From assembly GCF_018777395.1 (NCBI RefSeq), contig NZ_JAFJYC010000002.1, positions 124,001 through 188,000 of the forward strand: 64,000 nucleotides of DNA, given 5' to 3'. Position 1 is the stretch's first letter; the number at the start of each line of letters is the position of its first letter. The notes under the pieces were generated by a model that did not search any database, had not been told where the DNA came from, and saw only the letters and a program-made list of their open reading frames with translations. Shown here one piece after another: positions 28,007 to 38,777 of the stretch. This stretch comes from Candidatus Sodalis endolongispinus (GTDB lineage Bacteria > Pseudomonadota > Gammaproteobacteria > Enterobacterales > Enterobacteriaceae). The translations under genes were made by a program, and so were the position numbers.

Positions 28007-29222
28007 TGATTTATCCCCCTGAAACACCAGACAGTAGCTGTATCTCCAGATAAGAGATAGGCTTGAATATATGTCTAACACTAACGCCAATTTTGATATG
28101 ACCGGGATCCTGTTAGGTCAAGAAGTCCGTAAACGTAAAACTCCTCAGGAAAAAATGGCCATTATTCAGCAGACGATGGAGCCCGGCATGAATGTCTCCC
28201 ATCTCGCACGACTGCACGGTATCCAGCCAAGCCTGCTGTTTAAGTGGAAAAAGCAATATCAGGAAGGCAGCCTCACCGCCGGGGAGGACGTTGTTCCTGC
28301 CTCTGAGCTTGCAGCTGCATTGAAGCAGGTCCGGGAGCTCCAGCGCCTTCTGGGATCCTAAAAGAAGCCGTGGAGTACGGCCAGTCACGAAATGGATAGC
28401 GCACGCGCCCTTGTTGCCAAAGGCCGGGGAATAGCACAGGTCAGCCGCGCCATGAGCGGGTCGCGTGCGCCGCTGTCACTGCGGATTAAGCGTTCTGCCG
28501 ACTGGCAGGACAGGCGCTGTAACCGGCGTAATGACGAAGCAGACGCTGAAATACTGTCGGACATCCTCGACATCATCAGCGATATGCCCAGCTACGGCTA
28601 TCGGCGGGTGTGGGGGCATCCTGTGTAAACAACGTCGCGCAGAGGGACTGCCGCCGGTAAATGCGAAACGACTTTACAGGATCATGTGTGAGCATAACCT
28701 GATGTTATTACATTGAAAACCAGAGCGGCCGAGGCGTGAGCATAAGGGCAGGATCGCGGTGGCAGAAAGCGATATGCGCTGGTGTTCAGATGGCTTCGAG
28801 TTCGGCTGCGACAACGGTGAAAAACTGCGGGTCACGTTCGCACTGGACTGCTGCGACAGAGAGGCCATAGACTGGTCTGCGAGCACTGTAGGCTACGACA
28901 GTTCGACCGTGCAGGATGTGATGCTGATGTCGGTAGAAAAGCGCTTCGGCGACAGGTTACCCGATACAGCGGTGCAGTGGTTGACGGACAACGGTTCAGC
29001 GTATACCGCGCATGAAACGCAGAGGTTCGCCAGAGAACTGGATCTTGAGCCCTGCACAACAGCGGTGAGCAGCCCTGCGAAACCTTGCAGCAGCGTTCAC
29101 GCATTACAATGAAAACCATCCGCACAGCGCGCTGGGATATCACTCTCCGAGAGAATACCGGCGGCAGCGGGCTTCGTTAACTTAAGATACAAAAGCTGTA
29201 CGGAGATGGCGGGGCAAGATCA
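28007..29222 (+). mobile_element. IS2-group insertion sequence, copy B (defective)
   Basis: 1216 bp with the same ends as copies A and C. OrfA (28071-28361) is cut short by a 22-bp deletion before the end of the leucine-rich helix. OrfB has the common TGA after LLLH plus single-base indels, and an 89-bp deletion between CAGCC microhomologies (after AVSSP) that removes the catalytic glutamate region. It shares with copy A the loss of 9 bp, so A and B are sister copies. Left flank is tdk and right flank is unrelated sequence. Confidence 0.9.
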
Positions 29223-29301
29223 CCCCCGGACAAGCGCCCCTAACACCGCAGCGGCGACCAGCGTATCCCCGCTGGAGTAGTCAGGCTCCTCAAAAACGAA
29301 A

Positions 29302-30113
29302 TTGTCTAAAACCAGAAGAGATATTTATCAGACCGTCACCGACAACATCATTGCAGCGCTTTAAGCCGGTGTAAAACCGTGGTCCTGCCCATGGCAGCGT
29401 GTATCCGGCATGTCTGTTTTGCCTTCCAACTTCGCAACCGGTATCGCGTATAGCGGAATGAATATCATACTGTTGTGGTGCAACGCGTCAAAACAGGGCT
29501 TTGGTGATACACGCTGAATGACCTATAAACAAGCACAGGCAGTCGGTGGGCAGGTTCGCAAAGGCGAGCACGGCACGGCGGCCATTTTCTATACAACCTA
29601 AGGGAAGGAAAACGAAGACGGTGAAATCGACCAGATACCGATGCTGAAAACCTTCAATGTGTTTAATGTTGAACAAATTGATGACGTTCCACTGACAACT
29701 GAAACAGTCAGCCCGGAAGCAACCTTTGACCCGTTGCTGGAGGCTGAAAATCTGTTCTGGAAGAGCGGCGCAAACATCATTGAGAAAGGACAAAACGCCT
29801 TTTCCCGGCCCTCAACCGATGAAGTCGGGCTGTCGGAGCGTTACCTTTTCTGATGCCGCCAATTTATACGCCACTAGGGTGCATGAGCTAGTGCACTGGA
29901 GTGGTGGTAAAAGCCGTCTCAATCGCGAGATGAAAGGCAAATTGCAGTGAGGATTATGCTTTTGAAGAGTTCATCGCCGAGCTGGGAAGCGCGTTCCTGA
30001 TGGCGGAGCTGGGAATTGTCGCAGAGGTCCAACACGAAAGCTGTATTGCTCCTCTGGCTGAGGCACGGAAAAACCACAAACGCTGTGTTTACAAGGCCGC
30101 CAGTGCGGCATGA
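29302..30113 (+). pseudogene. ArdC-like antirestriction protein, decayed
   Basis: Plasmid/ICE-type antirestriction protein with an N-terminal ssDNA-binding part (KTRRDIYQTVTDNIIAAL) and a C-terminal metallopeptidase-like part with HELVHW (about 29884). The start codon appears to be TTG and may once have been ATG. TAA at 29362-29364 replaces an expected acidic codon, and further stops and frameshifts follow near 29400, 29515, 29600 and 29950. QAQAVGGQVRKGEHGTAAIF and IPMLKTFNVFNVEQI are clear family text. It lies about 100 bp from tRNA-Asn, a classic integration site, so it may be the last piece of an integrated element. Confidence 0.8.
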
Positions 30114-30170
30114 AAAGCGCCTTGTTATTTGATGGATAAGCGCTGCGTCAGGTCGCGTGACGCCAAAACA

Positions 30171-30204
30171 AAAAGCCCGCTCAGGTTTCCCTGAGCGGGC
30201 TTTT
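30171..30204 (-). terminator. Terminator of the tRNA-Asn transcript
   Basis: AAAAGCCCGCTCAG and CTGAGCGGGCTTTT arms with a short loop, immediately 3' of the tRNA on the minus strand. Confidence 0.85.
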
Positions 30205-30211
30205 CTAAATT

Positions 30212-30287
30212 TGGCTCCTCTGACTGGACTCGAACCAGTGACATACGGATTAACAGTCCGCCGTTCTACCGACTGAACTACAGAGGA
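30212..30287 (-). tRNA. asnT: tRNA-Asn (anticodon GTT)
   Basis: 76 nt from TCCTCTGTAGTTCAGTCGGT to GAGGAGCCA, with encoded CCA. The acceptor, D-loop (GTTCAGTCGGTAGA), anticodon loop CTGTTAA (anticodon at 30252-30254) and GGTTCGAGTCC T-loop all fit E. coli tRNA-Asn. Neighbouring mtfA and tRNA-Ser(CGA) reproduce the E. coli serU-mtfA-asnT order, which supports the symbol. Confidence 0.95.
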
Positions 30288-30473
30288 ATCGCGAGGGCGG
30301 AGCGAATCATAGCGGGACACCGATGGGGTGTCAACGGATAACCGTATGAAACGGCGCGATTGCGCAAGGCTTAGCCGAATGAGTGATTTTCAGCGCCTGA
30401 TACCGACGTTACGCGCCGCTGCGGCCCCGCGGATGCGCCCGTTTCAGGGATGTGGGTTGTCACGATCAGGCGT

Positions 30474-31271
30474 CTAAGTCATGCCGCGCGCATCCTGTGC
30501 TCGGACGGCGTGCAGGGCCGTGAGCCGCGCCAGCGGATCCTGGCGGTAAAAATGGACAAAACAGCGGTAAAGTTCGGCAAACCGCTCCGCCAGCAGTTCG
30601 GGAGAGATAAAGAAGTACTCCGACAAAACGGCAAAACACTCCGCAGGATCGCTGGCGGCATAGGTATCCATGCTGGCCGCGTCTTCGCCGACTTGCTCCA
30701 CTTCATCCTGCAGGTCCACCATGGCGCCATGCAACAGTTGCTCCCAGCGGGCGACCTCGCGCAGCGGAATGAGGGGAATGCCGTTCACGACGCCTGCGTT
30801 ACGTAAATCGAGTTTGTGAGCGGTTTCATGAATGATCAGATTGAAACCTGACAAATCGAACGAGTCCTGAATTTCGAGCCAGTTCAATACCACCGGTCCT
30901 TGATCCCAGCTTTGCCCGGAATGCACGACCTCACCTTGATGCACCAGGCCAAAATCATCCTGCCAGCTATCCGCGACCACGAACGGCGCCGGGTAGATCA
31001 GCACCTCATGAAAGCCATCGAGCCATTCCAGCCCGAGCTCAAGCACCGGCAAAGAAAATAATAACGCGATCCGTGCCTGCTGCTGTGCATCCAATACCAG
31101 TTCCTGTAAGGGGACCAGTTTTTTCTGTCGCAAAAATTTCTTTGCCAGAATGACTAATTTTTGCCGCTCATCGGTCGAGAGCGGCGTCAATAACGGAATC
31201 AACGCCGCCCGATCCCAGTCCGTTTCATCTGAGCTGGCGGAATGCGTCGTTTGACATGGCCATTTGATCAT
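30474..31271 (-). CDS. mtfA: Mlc titration factor A (MtfA) zinc peptidase
   Basis: Cytosolic metallopeptidase that binds the glucose repressor Mlc and so affects ptsG expression. [20 protein letters not shown] and [16 protein letters not shown] are near-identical to E. coli. The zinc motif is HETAHKLD (HExxH), with downstream glutamate ligands in AECFAVLSE. The start MIKWP at 31271 follows E. coli. The open frame extends upstream through the tRNA-Ser gene, but that part is not coding. About 265 aa, intact. Confidence 0.93.
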   Translation of the reverse strand: MIKWPCQTTHSASSDETDWDRAALIPLLTPLSTDERQKLVILAKKFLRQKKLVPLQELVLDAQQQARIALLFSLPVLELGLEWLDGFHEVLIYPAPFVVADSWQDDFGLVHQGEVVHSGQSWDQGPVVLNWLEIQDSFDLSGFNLIIHETAHKLDLRNAGVVNGIPLIPLREVARWEQLLHGAMVDLQDEVEQVGEDAASMDTYAASDPAECFAVLSEYFFISPELLAERFAELYRCFVHFYRQDPLARLTALHAVRAQDARGMT

Positions 31272-31363
31272 CATGTTGCTCGATAAGTCGTCACTTGAAT
31301 CCTGGGGACGGATTAATACTGTTAAAATGCCGCAAAACAGGGCATGATAGCAGACGCAAAAAA

Positions 31364-31453
31364 GGAGAGGTGCCGGAGCGGCTGAACGGGACGGTCTCGA
31401 AAACCGTTGAAGAAGCGATCCTTCCCAGGGTTCAAATCCCTGTCTCTCCGTCA
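31364..31453 (+). tRNA. serU: tRNA-Ser (anticodon CGA), encoded 3' end TCA
   Basis: Long variable-arm tRNA starting GGAGAGGTGCCGGAGCGG, anticodon loop TCTCGAAAA, T-arm CAGGGTTCAAATCCCTG, acceptor 3' arm TCTCTCC and discriminator G. The last three encoded bases are TCA (31451-31453) where enteric tRNA genes normally encode CCA. Position next to mtfA equals E. coli serU. Maturation would need 3' trimming and CCA addition. Confidence 0.92.
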
Positions 31454-32429
31454 TTCTTCCATAGATTATAAACTAACATTACTCCAATTTTACCCCGCTG
31501 AGAATTTCTGACAACCTCCGCCCAGAAAATGCCAACTGATATCAACTCGTTGCAGGCTGATAATGCATCCTGAAGGTCTGTGGCAAACCCGGTAAAAGTG
31601 ATACTCGATACTTATAACCCATTATCAAAGGGTGGCGCACAAACGTCAACGGTAACACTATCGGTGCGGTGGTGAGGATCAACCCGTCTGGCGCCCATCC
31701 AGGGATCATTCTGGTGTTTACCGGCGCCCTATTTTGCGTGCAATGGAATAGCCTTGAGGTGTGAACGTGGCGTTATTGAAAGCGCGCGTGTTGAGAGACT
31801 GCAACAAAAGTGCTTAACACGCTGATGTTGGTCCACGCCAATGACGCATTGGACATCTCATAAGGCAGCTTCGCCGTAATCATCTGCGGCTTAATCCCAC
31901 TTGACCCCAGTCATGACACTGGCGCGGCAATGCCTGGTTTTGCCAATCTTTTCCAATCGAATGGATGTATAGACCTCCGAAACAAAAAAGGTACTGAACC
32001 TGATTATGTTACCCACTGTCATAGCAAAAAAGGGAAACCATGTGTTTTCCTCAACATGCTTACTCAGTTTTTGCATGCAAAACAATTGCTCGGTTACTAA
32101 ACCGATACGGGGGGCATGTTTTCTGCAGGCTCTACACCGCTATTCTCAAATAGTTCCAAAGTGCGTAATGTCATTCTTCTCTTATTGTCTGCACTTACAG
32201 TCAAGCACATTGACCTAAAACAGATGACCTAATGATAGGGAATGCGTTGGCCATGACGCCCAAAAGTGGCTGATAGTGCGCGATGCACAAGTCATGGCGT
32301 CTTGTTAAAGGCCTTGTTTGGCTGCGGCCGCAGTCTTAACTTTCCTTAGCTGCCGAATACCCACGCTCAAGCGCTACTTTCGCTGCGCTGATGTCTTGAC
32401 GGCGACGATATATTAAGGAACGAGGCGGT
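31454..32429. other. About 1 kb of decayed sequence after tRNA-Ser
   Basis: Short interrupted plus-strand frames near 31520-31740 look like remnants of a coding region, but I cannot name a family. Nothing else is supported. Confidence 0.4.
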
Positions 32430-33168
32430 TTATTGCTGTTTGACGATGGATAAAAATGGCCTAACCAGGATGCGCCAAAGCAAATGTTTGTATTTCACCC
32501 GCCAGGGCATTTGATCTATTAGGGTTTGCCAGATGGCAAGGCGAGTTGCAATAGGTTTTGGACTGGTACTAATGTCTGACTGACCGGCATGAATACTATG
32601 CAAAATGACCGGTGGTACCACGGCGCGAACCTGACATAACGAGTAGTCCTGGAAAAGTGAAGATTTGTCGGCCACCATCCATACCGGATACAGCGCCGCC
32701 GCCATGTTGCGCGCAGCTGCGCGATTAATGACATAACCGTGCGTCATCGATGACTTTGTGCAGGCTATGCGTGGTATTCAGTACATGTTTGGGCTTCTTC
32801 AAGTATTGATGGCAGGTCGTGAGTAGCGTCAGCAACGGGCGATTGGGATCATTGTGCAAAGCGATATGGCGAATAATCGGCATGGCTTCCGGTGTAAGTT
32901 TGGCATCATCCTCCAGGATCAGTGCTTGTTCCAGGCCTCGCTCATCAATGAGGCGATAGATATGAATATGGCTAAGAGCACAGCCTATTTCACCCGGACG
33001 GGTGGCGTAGTTGATTTCACGTGTATGCTTTACAGTGTCCTCGCCGCTGAGAAGGTGACCATTCACGGCGTCGATAAACTCATAATCCAGAGAGTAACGT
33101 CGACATTGATATTCAATACATTGACGGCGCTTTACCGATTCTTTCAGATTGATGATAAAAACTTTCAC
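32430..33168 (-). pseudogene. Glycosyltransferase family 25 (LPS-type), frameshifted
   Basis: LPS/LOS-type sugar transferase. The start at 33168 (MKVFIINLKESVKRRQCIE) is the GT25 N-terminus. GEIGCALSHIHIYRLI and LILEDDAKLTPEAM (donor/metal-site acidic cluster) follow. After SLHKVIDDA the frame is lost near 32740, and THGYVINRAAARNMAAALYP to the end lies in a second frame. Total about 245 codons, normal for the family. No other LPS gene is adjacent. Its loss would simplify surface glycan structure. Confidence 0.85.
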
Positions 33169-33384
33169 GCCTTTTCCATGATGTGAATTATAAATGGTGC
33201 GCAGCGCTATCTTGCTATAAAAACTAAGGTGTTGTGTAAATCAATTATTTGTTTTATATTTTTCTTGCGAAGCAATTGAATCGCATGATCCTGTTCACAT
33301 GATTTTTTTGATGCTAAACTCGTTGTAAATAATACCAGCAAATCTTGTGCGCTGGCGAGAAATTCACGTATGTATCGGCAATAT

Positions 33385-34720
33385 TGATTTATCCCCCTGA
33401 AACACCAGACAGTAGCTGTATCTCCAGATAAGAGATAGGCTTGAATATATGTCTAACACTAACGCCAATTTTGATATGACCGGGATCCTGTTAGGTCAAG
33501 AAGTCCGTAAACGTAAAACTCCTCAGGAAAAAATGGCCATTATTCAGCAGAGGATGGAGCCCGGCATGAATGTCTCCCATCTCGCACGACTGCACGGTAT
33601 CCAGCCCAGCCTGCTGTTTAAGTGGAAAAAGCAATATCAGGAAGGCAGCCTCACCGCCGTGGCTGCCGGGGAGGACGTTGTTCCTGCCTCTGAGCTTGCA
33701 GCTGCATTGAAGCAGGTCCGGGAGCTCCAGCGCCTTCTGGGTAAGAAGACGATGGAGGTTGAGATCCTAAAAGAAGCCGTGGAGTACGGCCAGTCACGAA
33801 AATGGATAGCGCACGCGCCCTTGTTGCCAAAGGCCGGGGAATAGCACAGGTCAGCCGCGCCATGAGCGTGTCGCGTGCGCCGCTGTCACTGCGGATTAAG
33901 CGTTCTGCCGACTGGCAGGACAGGCGCTGTAACCGGCGTAATGACGAAGCAGACGCTGAAATACTGTCGGACATCCTCGACATCATCAGCGATATGCCCA
34001 GCTACGGCTATCGGCGGGTGTGGGGCATCCTGCGTAAACAACGTCGCGCAGAGGGACTGCCGCCGGTAAATGCGAAACGACTTTACAGGATCATGTGTGA
34101 GCATAACCTGCTGTTATTACATTGAAAACCAGAGCGGCCGAGGCGTGAGCATAAGGGCAGGATCGCGGTGGCAGAAAGCGATATGCGCTGGTGTTCAGAT
34201 GGCTTCGAGTTCGGCTGCGACAACGGTGAAAAACTGCGGGTCACCTTCGCACTGGACTGCTGCGACAGAGAGGCCATAGACTGGGCTGCGAGCACTGGAG
34301 GCTACGACAGTTCGACCGTGCAGGATGTGATGCTGATGTCGGTAGAAAAGCGCTTCGGCGACAGGTTACCCGATACAGCGGTGCAGTGGTTGACGGACAA
34401 CGGTTCAGCGTATACCGCGCATGAAACGCAGAGGTTCGCCAGAGAACTGGATCTGGAGCCCTGCACAACAGCGGTGAGCAGCCCGCAGAGCAATGGCATG
34501 GCCGAACGGTTCGTGAAGACGATGAAGGAAGACTATATCGAGTTCATGCCAAAACCGGATGCGAGAACAGCCCTGCGAAACCTTGCAGCAGCGTTCACGC
34601 ATTACAATGAAAACCATCCGCACAGCGCGCTGGGATATCACTCTCCGAGAGAATACCGGCGGCAGCGGGCTTCGTTAACTTAAGATACAAAAGCTGTACG
34701 GAGATGGCGGGGCAAGATCA
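33385..34720 (+). mobile_element. IS2-group insertion sequence, copy C (longest)
   Basis: 1336 bp, 9 bp longer than copy A because it keeps GTGGCTGCC in OrfA ([14 protein letters not shown], as in E. coli IS2). OrfA 33449-33844 (131 aa). OrfB 33802-34683 in the -1-related overlapping frame, with the TGA at 34123-34125 (LLLLH-stop-KPERP) shared by all three copies. DDE parts are otherwise complete. Ends TGATTTATCCCCC and GGGGCAAGATCA. The 5-bp flanks differ (AATAT versus CTATA), so no target duplication. Confidence 0.9.
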
Positions 34721-36318
34721 CTATATAATTGCTTGTAATCAAAATAAATATGATATTTTTCTGCGACGATGAGATTCAGGATACAGCCGGGACCCGCAGT
34801 CGACTGAGCCGTGCGCAGTGATGGGTTCTTAGCATGACCTGAAGCCAGCTATTCTCTGCATTGAAAGGGGTTTCCCGCTTGGACGATCTTTGCGAATGCA
34901 CTGAAGCGTCATTGCACCCGCTCTCCTGAAACTGAACATTATTAATGTACTAATAAATGAGCAATTCCCGGCAGTCTAACGGCCACACGTCCATTAAAGC
35001 GATATTGTGCGGGTTCCTTTTTTTATCACGTCGAGGGGTGAAAGCGTTAACATAGCAGCCTAACGGGCGACGCTGACATGACGCTACATCGCAAAATATA
35101 AGATGTGAAAATTTATTTTGAAATTAATTATTTTATTGTTATATTCATGTGGGTGGGTTACTGACCCTTATGCAATATCAGCGCCAGGACAATTCGAACA
35201 AATTAAAATTTGCGAGAATAAAGGATTTTTCTGATAGCGATCCGTGATTTCTTGTGGATAATATTGGCCCAACGGCCACGAAGACATTTCCTTAAGCAAT
35301 AAATCTTCAGGGTTGGGGGAAATGTATTGACAATGGCCACATTCCGTTTAATAGTTATCCTCTGACGATCGAAAAAATGCTGCCAGATCGCTTCTCTCCG
35401 CTATGAATAGGCTGGGGTTTCCGATAGAATCGAACGATGATCTAAAATTATTTGCTTCAATTAATTAATAAAAATGATACGGTCTCAGTGTCACTTTTAA
35501 TGGGTGCTACCGCATAAGGTCGGTAAAGTGAGTACTTTTAACCTATGAGCCATCAGCTTTACCTTATAAAAGAATCAAAAGTATTAATCGTTAGAATAGA
35601 TGGTCTTCGACAATGCGTAATGTTGCCCTATCGACGAGGGTTATTCAATCGCGCCTGAAGTAGCTAAAACTGCCGCAGAACAAGGATGGACGGGGGAATA
35701 TTCAGAATTATCTTTAGTAGTTTGACGTATTTGACATCGTAATGATTAGCGACACTGTTTCGCGTAAGCATTACGGCGGGAATAAACGGTGCGGACGAAA
35801 ACGTCAGCGCCCAAGCCAGGATATCGCCATGAAAAAACTGAGTGCGTTGGTGGGCGATAATGCCCAGAAAGGGAACGTCGCCCCTGAAATGAATAGTCAA
35901 GAATGGATGGATGCAATAAATCGCGAGTTGTCCGCTATTGTCAAAAATACGGGAGTCACCGTAGAGGATGATAATGAATAAGCGCTATATGCCGCACTGA
36001 GCAGATTGCTGCGACGGTCAGGGGAGTAAAAGCAATTCGTCTGCCACAAATCAAACGCCCATTACAACAATAGGTAAAACATTCGTCTAGAGGTTACCCG
36101 GGGGCCGGCGTGGCTTTATCGCAGCGCGATCTCCCCTGCGGTATTCGTTTTAGATACCGGATGTAAGAAGCGACAAAAATGGCGTGAACGGCGGTGTGGT
36201 AAAAGGGTCGGACAATACGTTATATTCCCGGTGCCGGTAAAAAGAATATGCTTTTGCCGGCTTTCGCCATCGCGCCACGGTCGTTGACTGATTGTCGTTC
36301 CCTTGCCTGGGTGCGAGC
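34721..36318. other. AT-rich region, no firm gene
   Basis: Mixed AT-rich sequence with short frames. A 50-codon plus ORF at 35829-35981 (starts MKKLSALVGDNAQKG) has a weak AGGAT box and no recognisable domain; it may be a small gene or a remnant. The rest appears non-coding. Confidence 0.4.
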
Positions 36319-36700
36319 TTACTGCGTTAAGGCAGATTGTGCTTCCGTCAGTTCTTGCTCAGCGCGTGCAACTTTTTTTGTTTTTTGCTAATTTTATCGC
36401 TATTTCCCGTTTGTTGGTCCTGCGCTAGTTCGCGTTGTCGTTGCGCCAGTTTACTTTTTTATCGGCGACGTGGCGTTGACGGTCTGCCTGCAGCTTATCA
36501 TCGCGACAATGGGCGGTTATTTCAGACATCGCTTTCTCCAGACCTTCTGCACGCGCTGTATTGCCCTGGGCGCGGGCTTGAGAAAGTTGCCTTTGTACTG
36601 ACTGTTGTTTGGCCGCGCAGCCGCTTGCCGCCAGTGCATTTTGGCTAGGAGAAGCCAGCATAAAACCAATAAGCGTAAGATAAGAGAGTGTCGATTTCAT
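36319..36700 (-). pseudogene. DUF1090 periplasmic protein (YqjC-like), two frameshifts
   Basis: Small exported protein with a signal peptide (MKSTLSYLTLIGFMLASPSQ, cleavage near NALA-AS) and the DUF1090 core GCAAKQQSVQRQLSQAR and HCRDDKLQADRQRHVADKK. After VADKK the frame ends early at 36425. The family continuation LAQRQRELAQDQQTGNSDKI is in another frame, and VARAEQELTEAQSALTQ in a third. Both shifts fall in A-runs of the coding strand. Function of the family is unknown. Confidence 0.75.
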
Positions 36701-37450
36701 CGGCGATCCTTTTCAAGGTAAAAGATAAATGTATGCATAATAAATTTAGTCTAACTTTACCAGAGTTAACGGTTGGGGGAAATATGTCACGCGTCCTCGG
36801 CGGCGCAAAAAAGTGACGCAGCGCTGAATACGAACAATAAATCGTAATGGGTAGTCTACGATGAACTTAATCGCAGGTAATCTGCCAAAAACGTCGTATT
36901 GAGAATAATTCGAGTTGAACTTAAATGTCGTCACAAGCCCGACTGATTAGTGACTCAGGGTATTCGCGAGGTGGTCCTGGGTTCAGGAAAAGTTGGACAG
37001 AGTAATATGCGAGGTCACTGCCATGACGAAAGCATGAGATAAACGGATGAGAACAATTCTTTTTTAGCTAATGAACCCTCCGGGCGCGGTCAAAACTAGA
37101 AAATAGCATAAATATAAGCAGGCGTTTTTTATCACGCCAGTGATAGATGCTGATGATGTGTCACAATTATTCGTCTAAAAGTGGTAAGCGGCCGTGCTGA
37201 AAATCTGCATGCAGCGTTCTGTTGGCCCTATCCGTGGTGCCGTTGGTATAAAGGAGGATAATAGTCATTATGGGGTTGTTTTAATATTTTCCAGAGTGAT
37301 GCAGAACCGCCGAGGTGGTTATTTCGACCTTTCAATTTCTTATTAGCGAAAAAAAGCTGTTTTTTAAAATCTCAAACTCACATAATAAACATATAGATTT
37401 TAATATTTTTGAACGTTTAAGGTAAATGATTATCATCTGGATTAAGCATC
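36701..37450. other. Intergenic, nothing recognised
   Basis: AT-rich, with short frames only. The last 100 bp before 37451 presumably holds the promoter of the cation-efflux gene. Confidence 0.4.
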
Positions 37451-38359
37451 ATGATTGCTAAGCTGTCTAAAAAAAGCCTGACGCGCCTTGCGTCCCTGGT
37501 ATCGCTTGGCGTCGCGTTGACACTGGTCTGCATCAAAATTTGGGCGTGGCTGGAAACCGGCTCCATTGCATTACTGACTTCGGCGGCGGACGGTTTGGTG
37601 GATGTATTGGCGTCGATAGTTACGCTGGTGGGAGTCTATTATGCTCAGCGACCGGCGGATCGCGGCCATCGTTTCGGTCATGGTAAAGCGGAAGCCATTG
37701 CCGCATTCGTGCAGGCACTGCTGCTGGCGGCGGCGGGGGTTGCGCTGGGTATAGAGTCCATTAGCCGTCTTTTGACACCCCAGGCGCTTGCCGCGCAGCA
37801 GCTTGGTATCGTCGTGATCGTTGCCAGCACCCTGTGCGCCAGCCTACTGGTGACCATGCAGACTTTAGTGGTGAAATATACCCACTCGACGGCGATTGCC
37901 GCCGATCGTGCGCATTACATTACCGATATCGCGCTTAATCTTGCGGTGCTGTGCGCGCTGGTCCTTGAAAACCAGTTTGGCTGGGTCCGGGCAGACGCCA
38001 GCGGCGCGCTGGCGATTTCCTGCTATATGGTATGGAATGCGCGCGGCATGATCCAGTCAGCAATGCTGCAATTGCTCGATCGTGAATTGGATGGCGCCGA
38101 TCGCCGGCGTATTACCGTTGCGGCGCTGAGTTGTCCCGGAGTGGAATGGGGGCATGACCTGCGCACCCGCAACGGGGGCGATCGGGTTTTCGTGGAGCTG
38201 CATGTGGAAGTGGACGGGCAGTTGACCGTCGACGCAGGGCACGCTATTTGTGATCAAGCTGAAGCGGCGGTGAAGGCATTATTCTCTGCGGCTGAGGTTT
38301 CCGCTCACCTGGAGCCGGCCGGGATCGCCGATGAACGTCTTGACGATCTGATTAAATAG
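37451..38359 (+). CDS. Cation diffusion facilitator (FieF/ZitB-type) metal efflux protein
   Basis: Inner-membrane Zn/Fe/Mn-type proton antiporter. It has six hydrophobic segments and then a cytoplasmic metal-binding domain from about residue 205. Transport-site acids are in TSAADGLVDV (DxxxD, TM2) and HYITD (HxxxD, TM5), equivalent to the E. coli FieF sites. HRFGHGKAEAIAAFVQ is the family signature, and GHDLRTRNGGDRVFVELHVE is the C-domain. Length 302 aa. The neighbours differ from the cpxP-fieF locus, so it may be a paralogue and I give no symbol. Intact. Confidence 0.88.
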   Translation: MIAKLSKKSLTRLASLVSLGVALTLVCIKIWAWLETGSIALLTSAADGLVDVLASIVTLVGVYYAQRPADRGHRFGHGKAEAIAAFVQALLLAAAGVALGIESISRLLTPQALAAQQLGIVVIVASTLCASLLVTMQTLVVKYTHSTAIAADRAHYITDIALNLAVLCALVLENQFGWVRADASGALAISCYMVWNARGMIQSAMLQLLDRELDGADRRRITVAALSCPGVEWGHDLRTRNGGDRVFVELHVEVDGQLTVDAGHAICDQAEAAVKALFSAAEVSAHLEPAGIADERLDDLIK

Positions 38360-38403
38360 TGCCTTAGGCGTAACCAACGCCCCGGGTTTACGTTTTTATG
38401 GGT

Positions 38404-38435
38404 AAAAAAAACACCCACTGAAAAAACCGTGGGTG
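38404..38435 (-). terminator. Minus-strand terminator hairpin
   Basis: CACCCAC and GTGGGTG arms. On the minus strand eight T follow the stem. It is not positioned behind any minus-strand gene I can name, so it may end a short RNA starting near the TATAAT at 38548-38553. Confidence 0.55.
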
Positions 38436-38777
38436 CCCAACATCACTTTCGTCATCACCGGAGCGGGATGACCTAATGAAGCTAACATCTAACGGCAGTG
38501 CGAACAAATGAGAAAGGCTAATTATTTATTTTCAAATATTAATCAATATTATAGCCTTAGCCACAGTAGCAGACGGGGCGTTGGTTCGCCCTCGTCGCTT
38601 ATTGTCTGGCGCTGCAAACTAAAGGGATAGGACTGTCGTTTCACTTTCATGAAACGCCGGAAAATATCTCGATTTAAGGCATTGTTTTAAAATAATCGGT
38701 CACTCCTTAGGCAAAAAGTTAGCGATACCACGAGTTTGCGCTAAAATAGTGTTATGTCTAACAAAAAGGAGTTGGTT
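38436..38777. other. Intergenic region before the YgdI/R gene
   Basis: Contains the possible minus-strand TATAAT near 38550 and the promoter of the lipoprotein gene. No protein is supported. Confidence 0.4.

Noticed and set aside
31272..31454. 61-codon N-terminal extension of MtfA
   Set aside because: It would run antisense through the tRNA-Ser gene. E. coli MtfA starts at the internal MIKWP.
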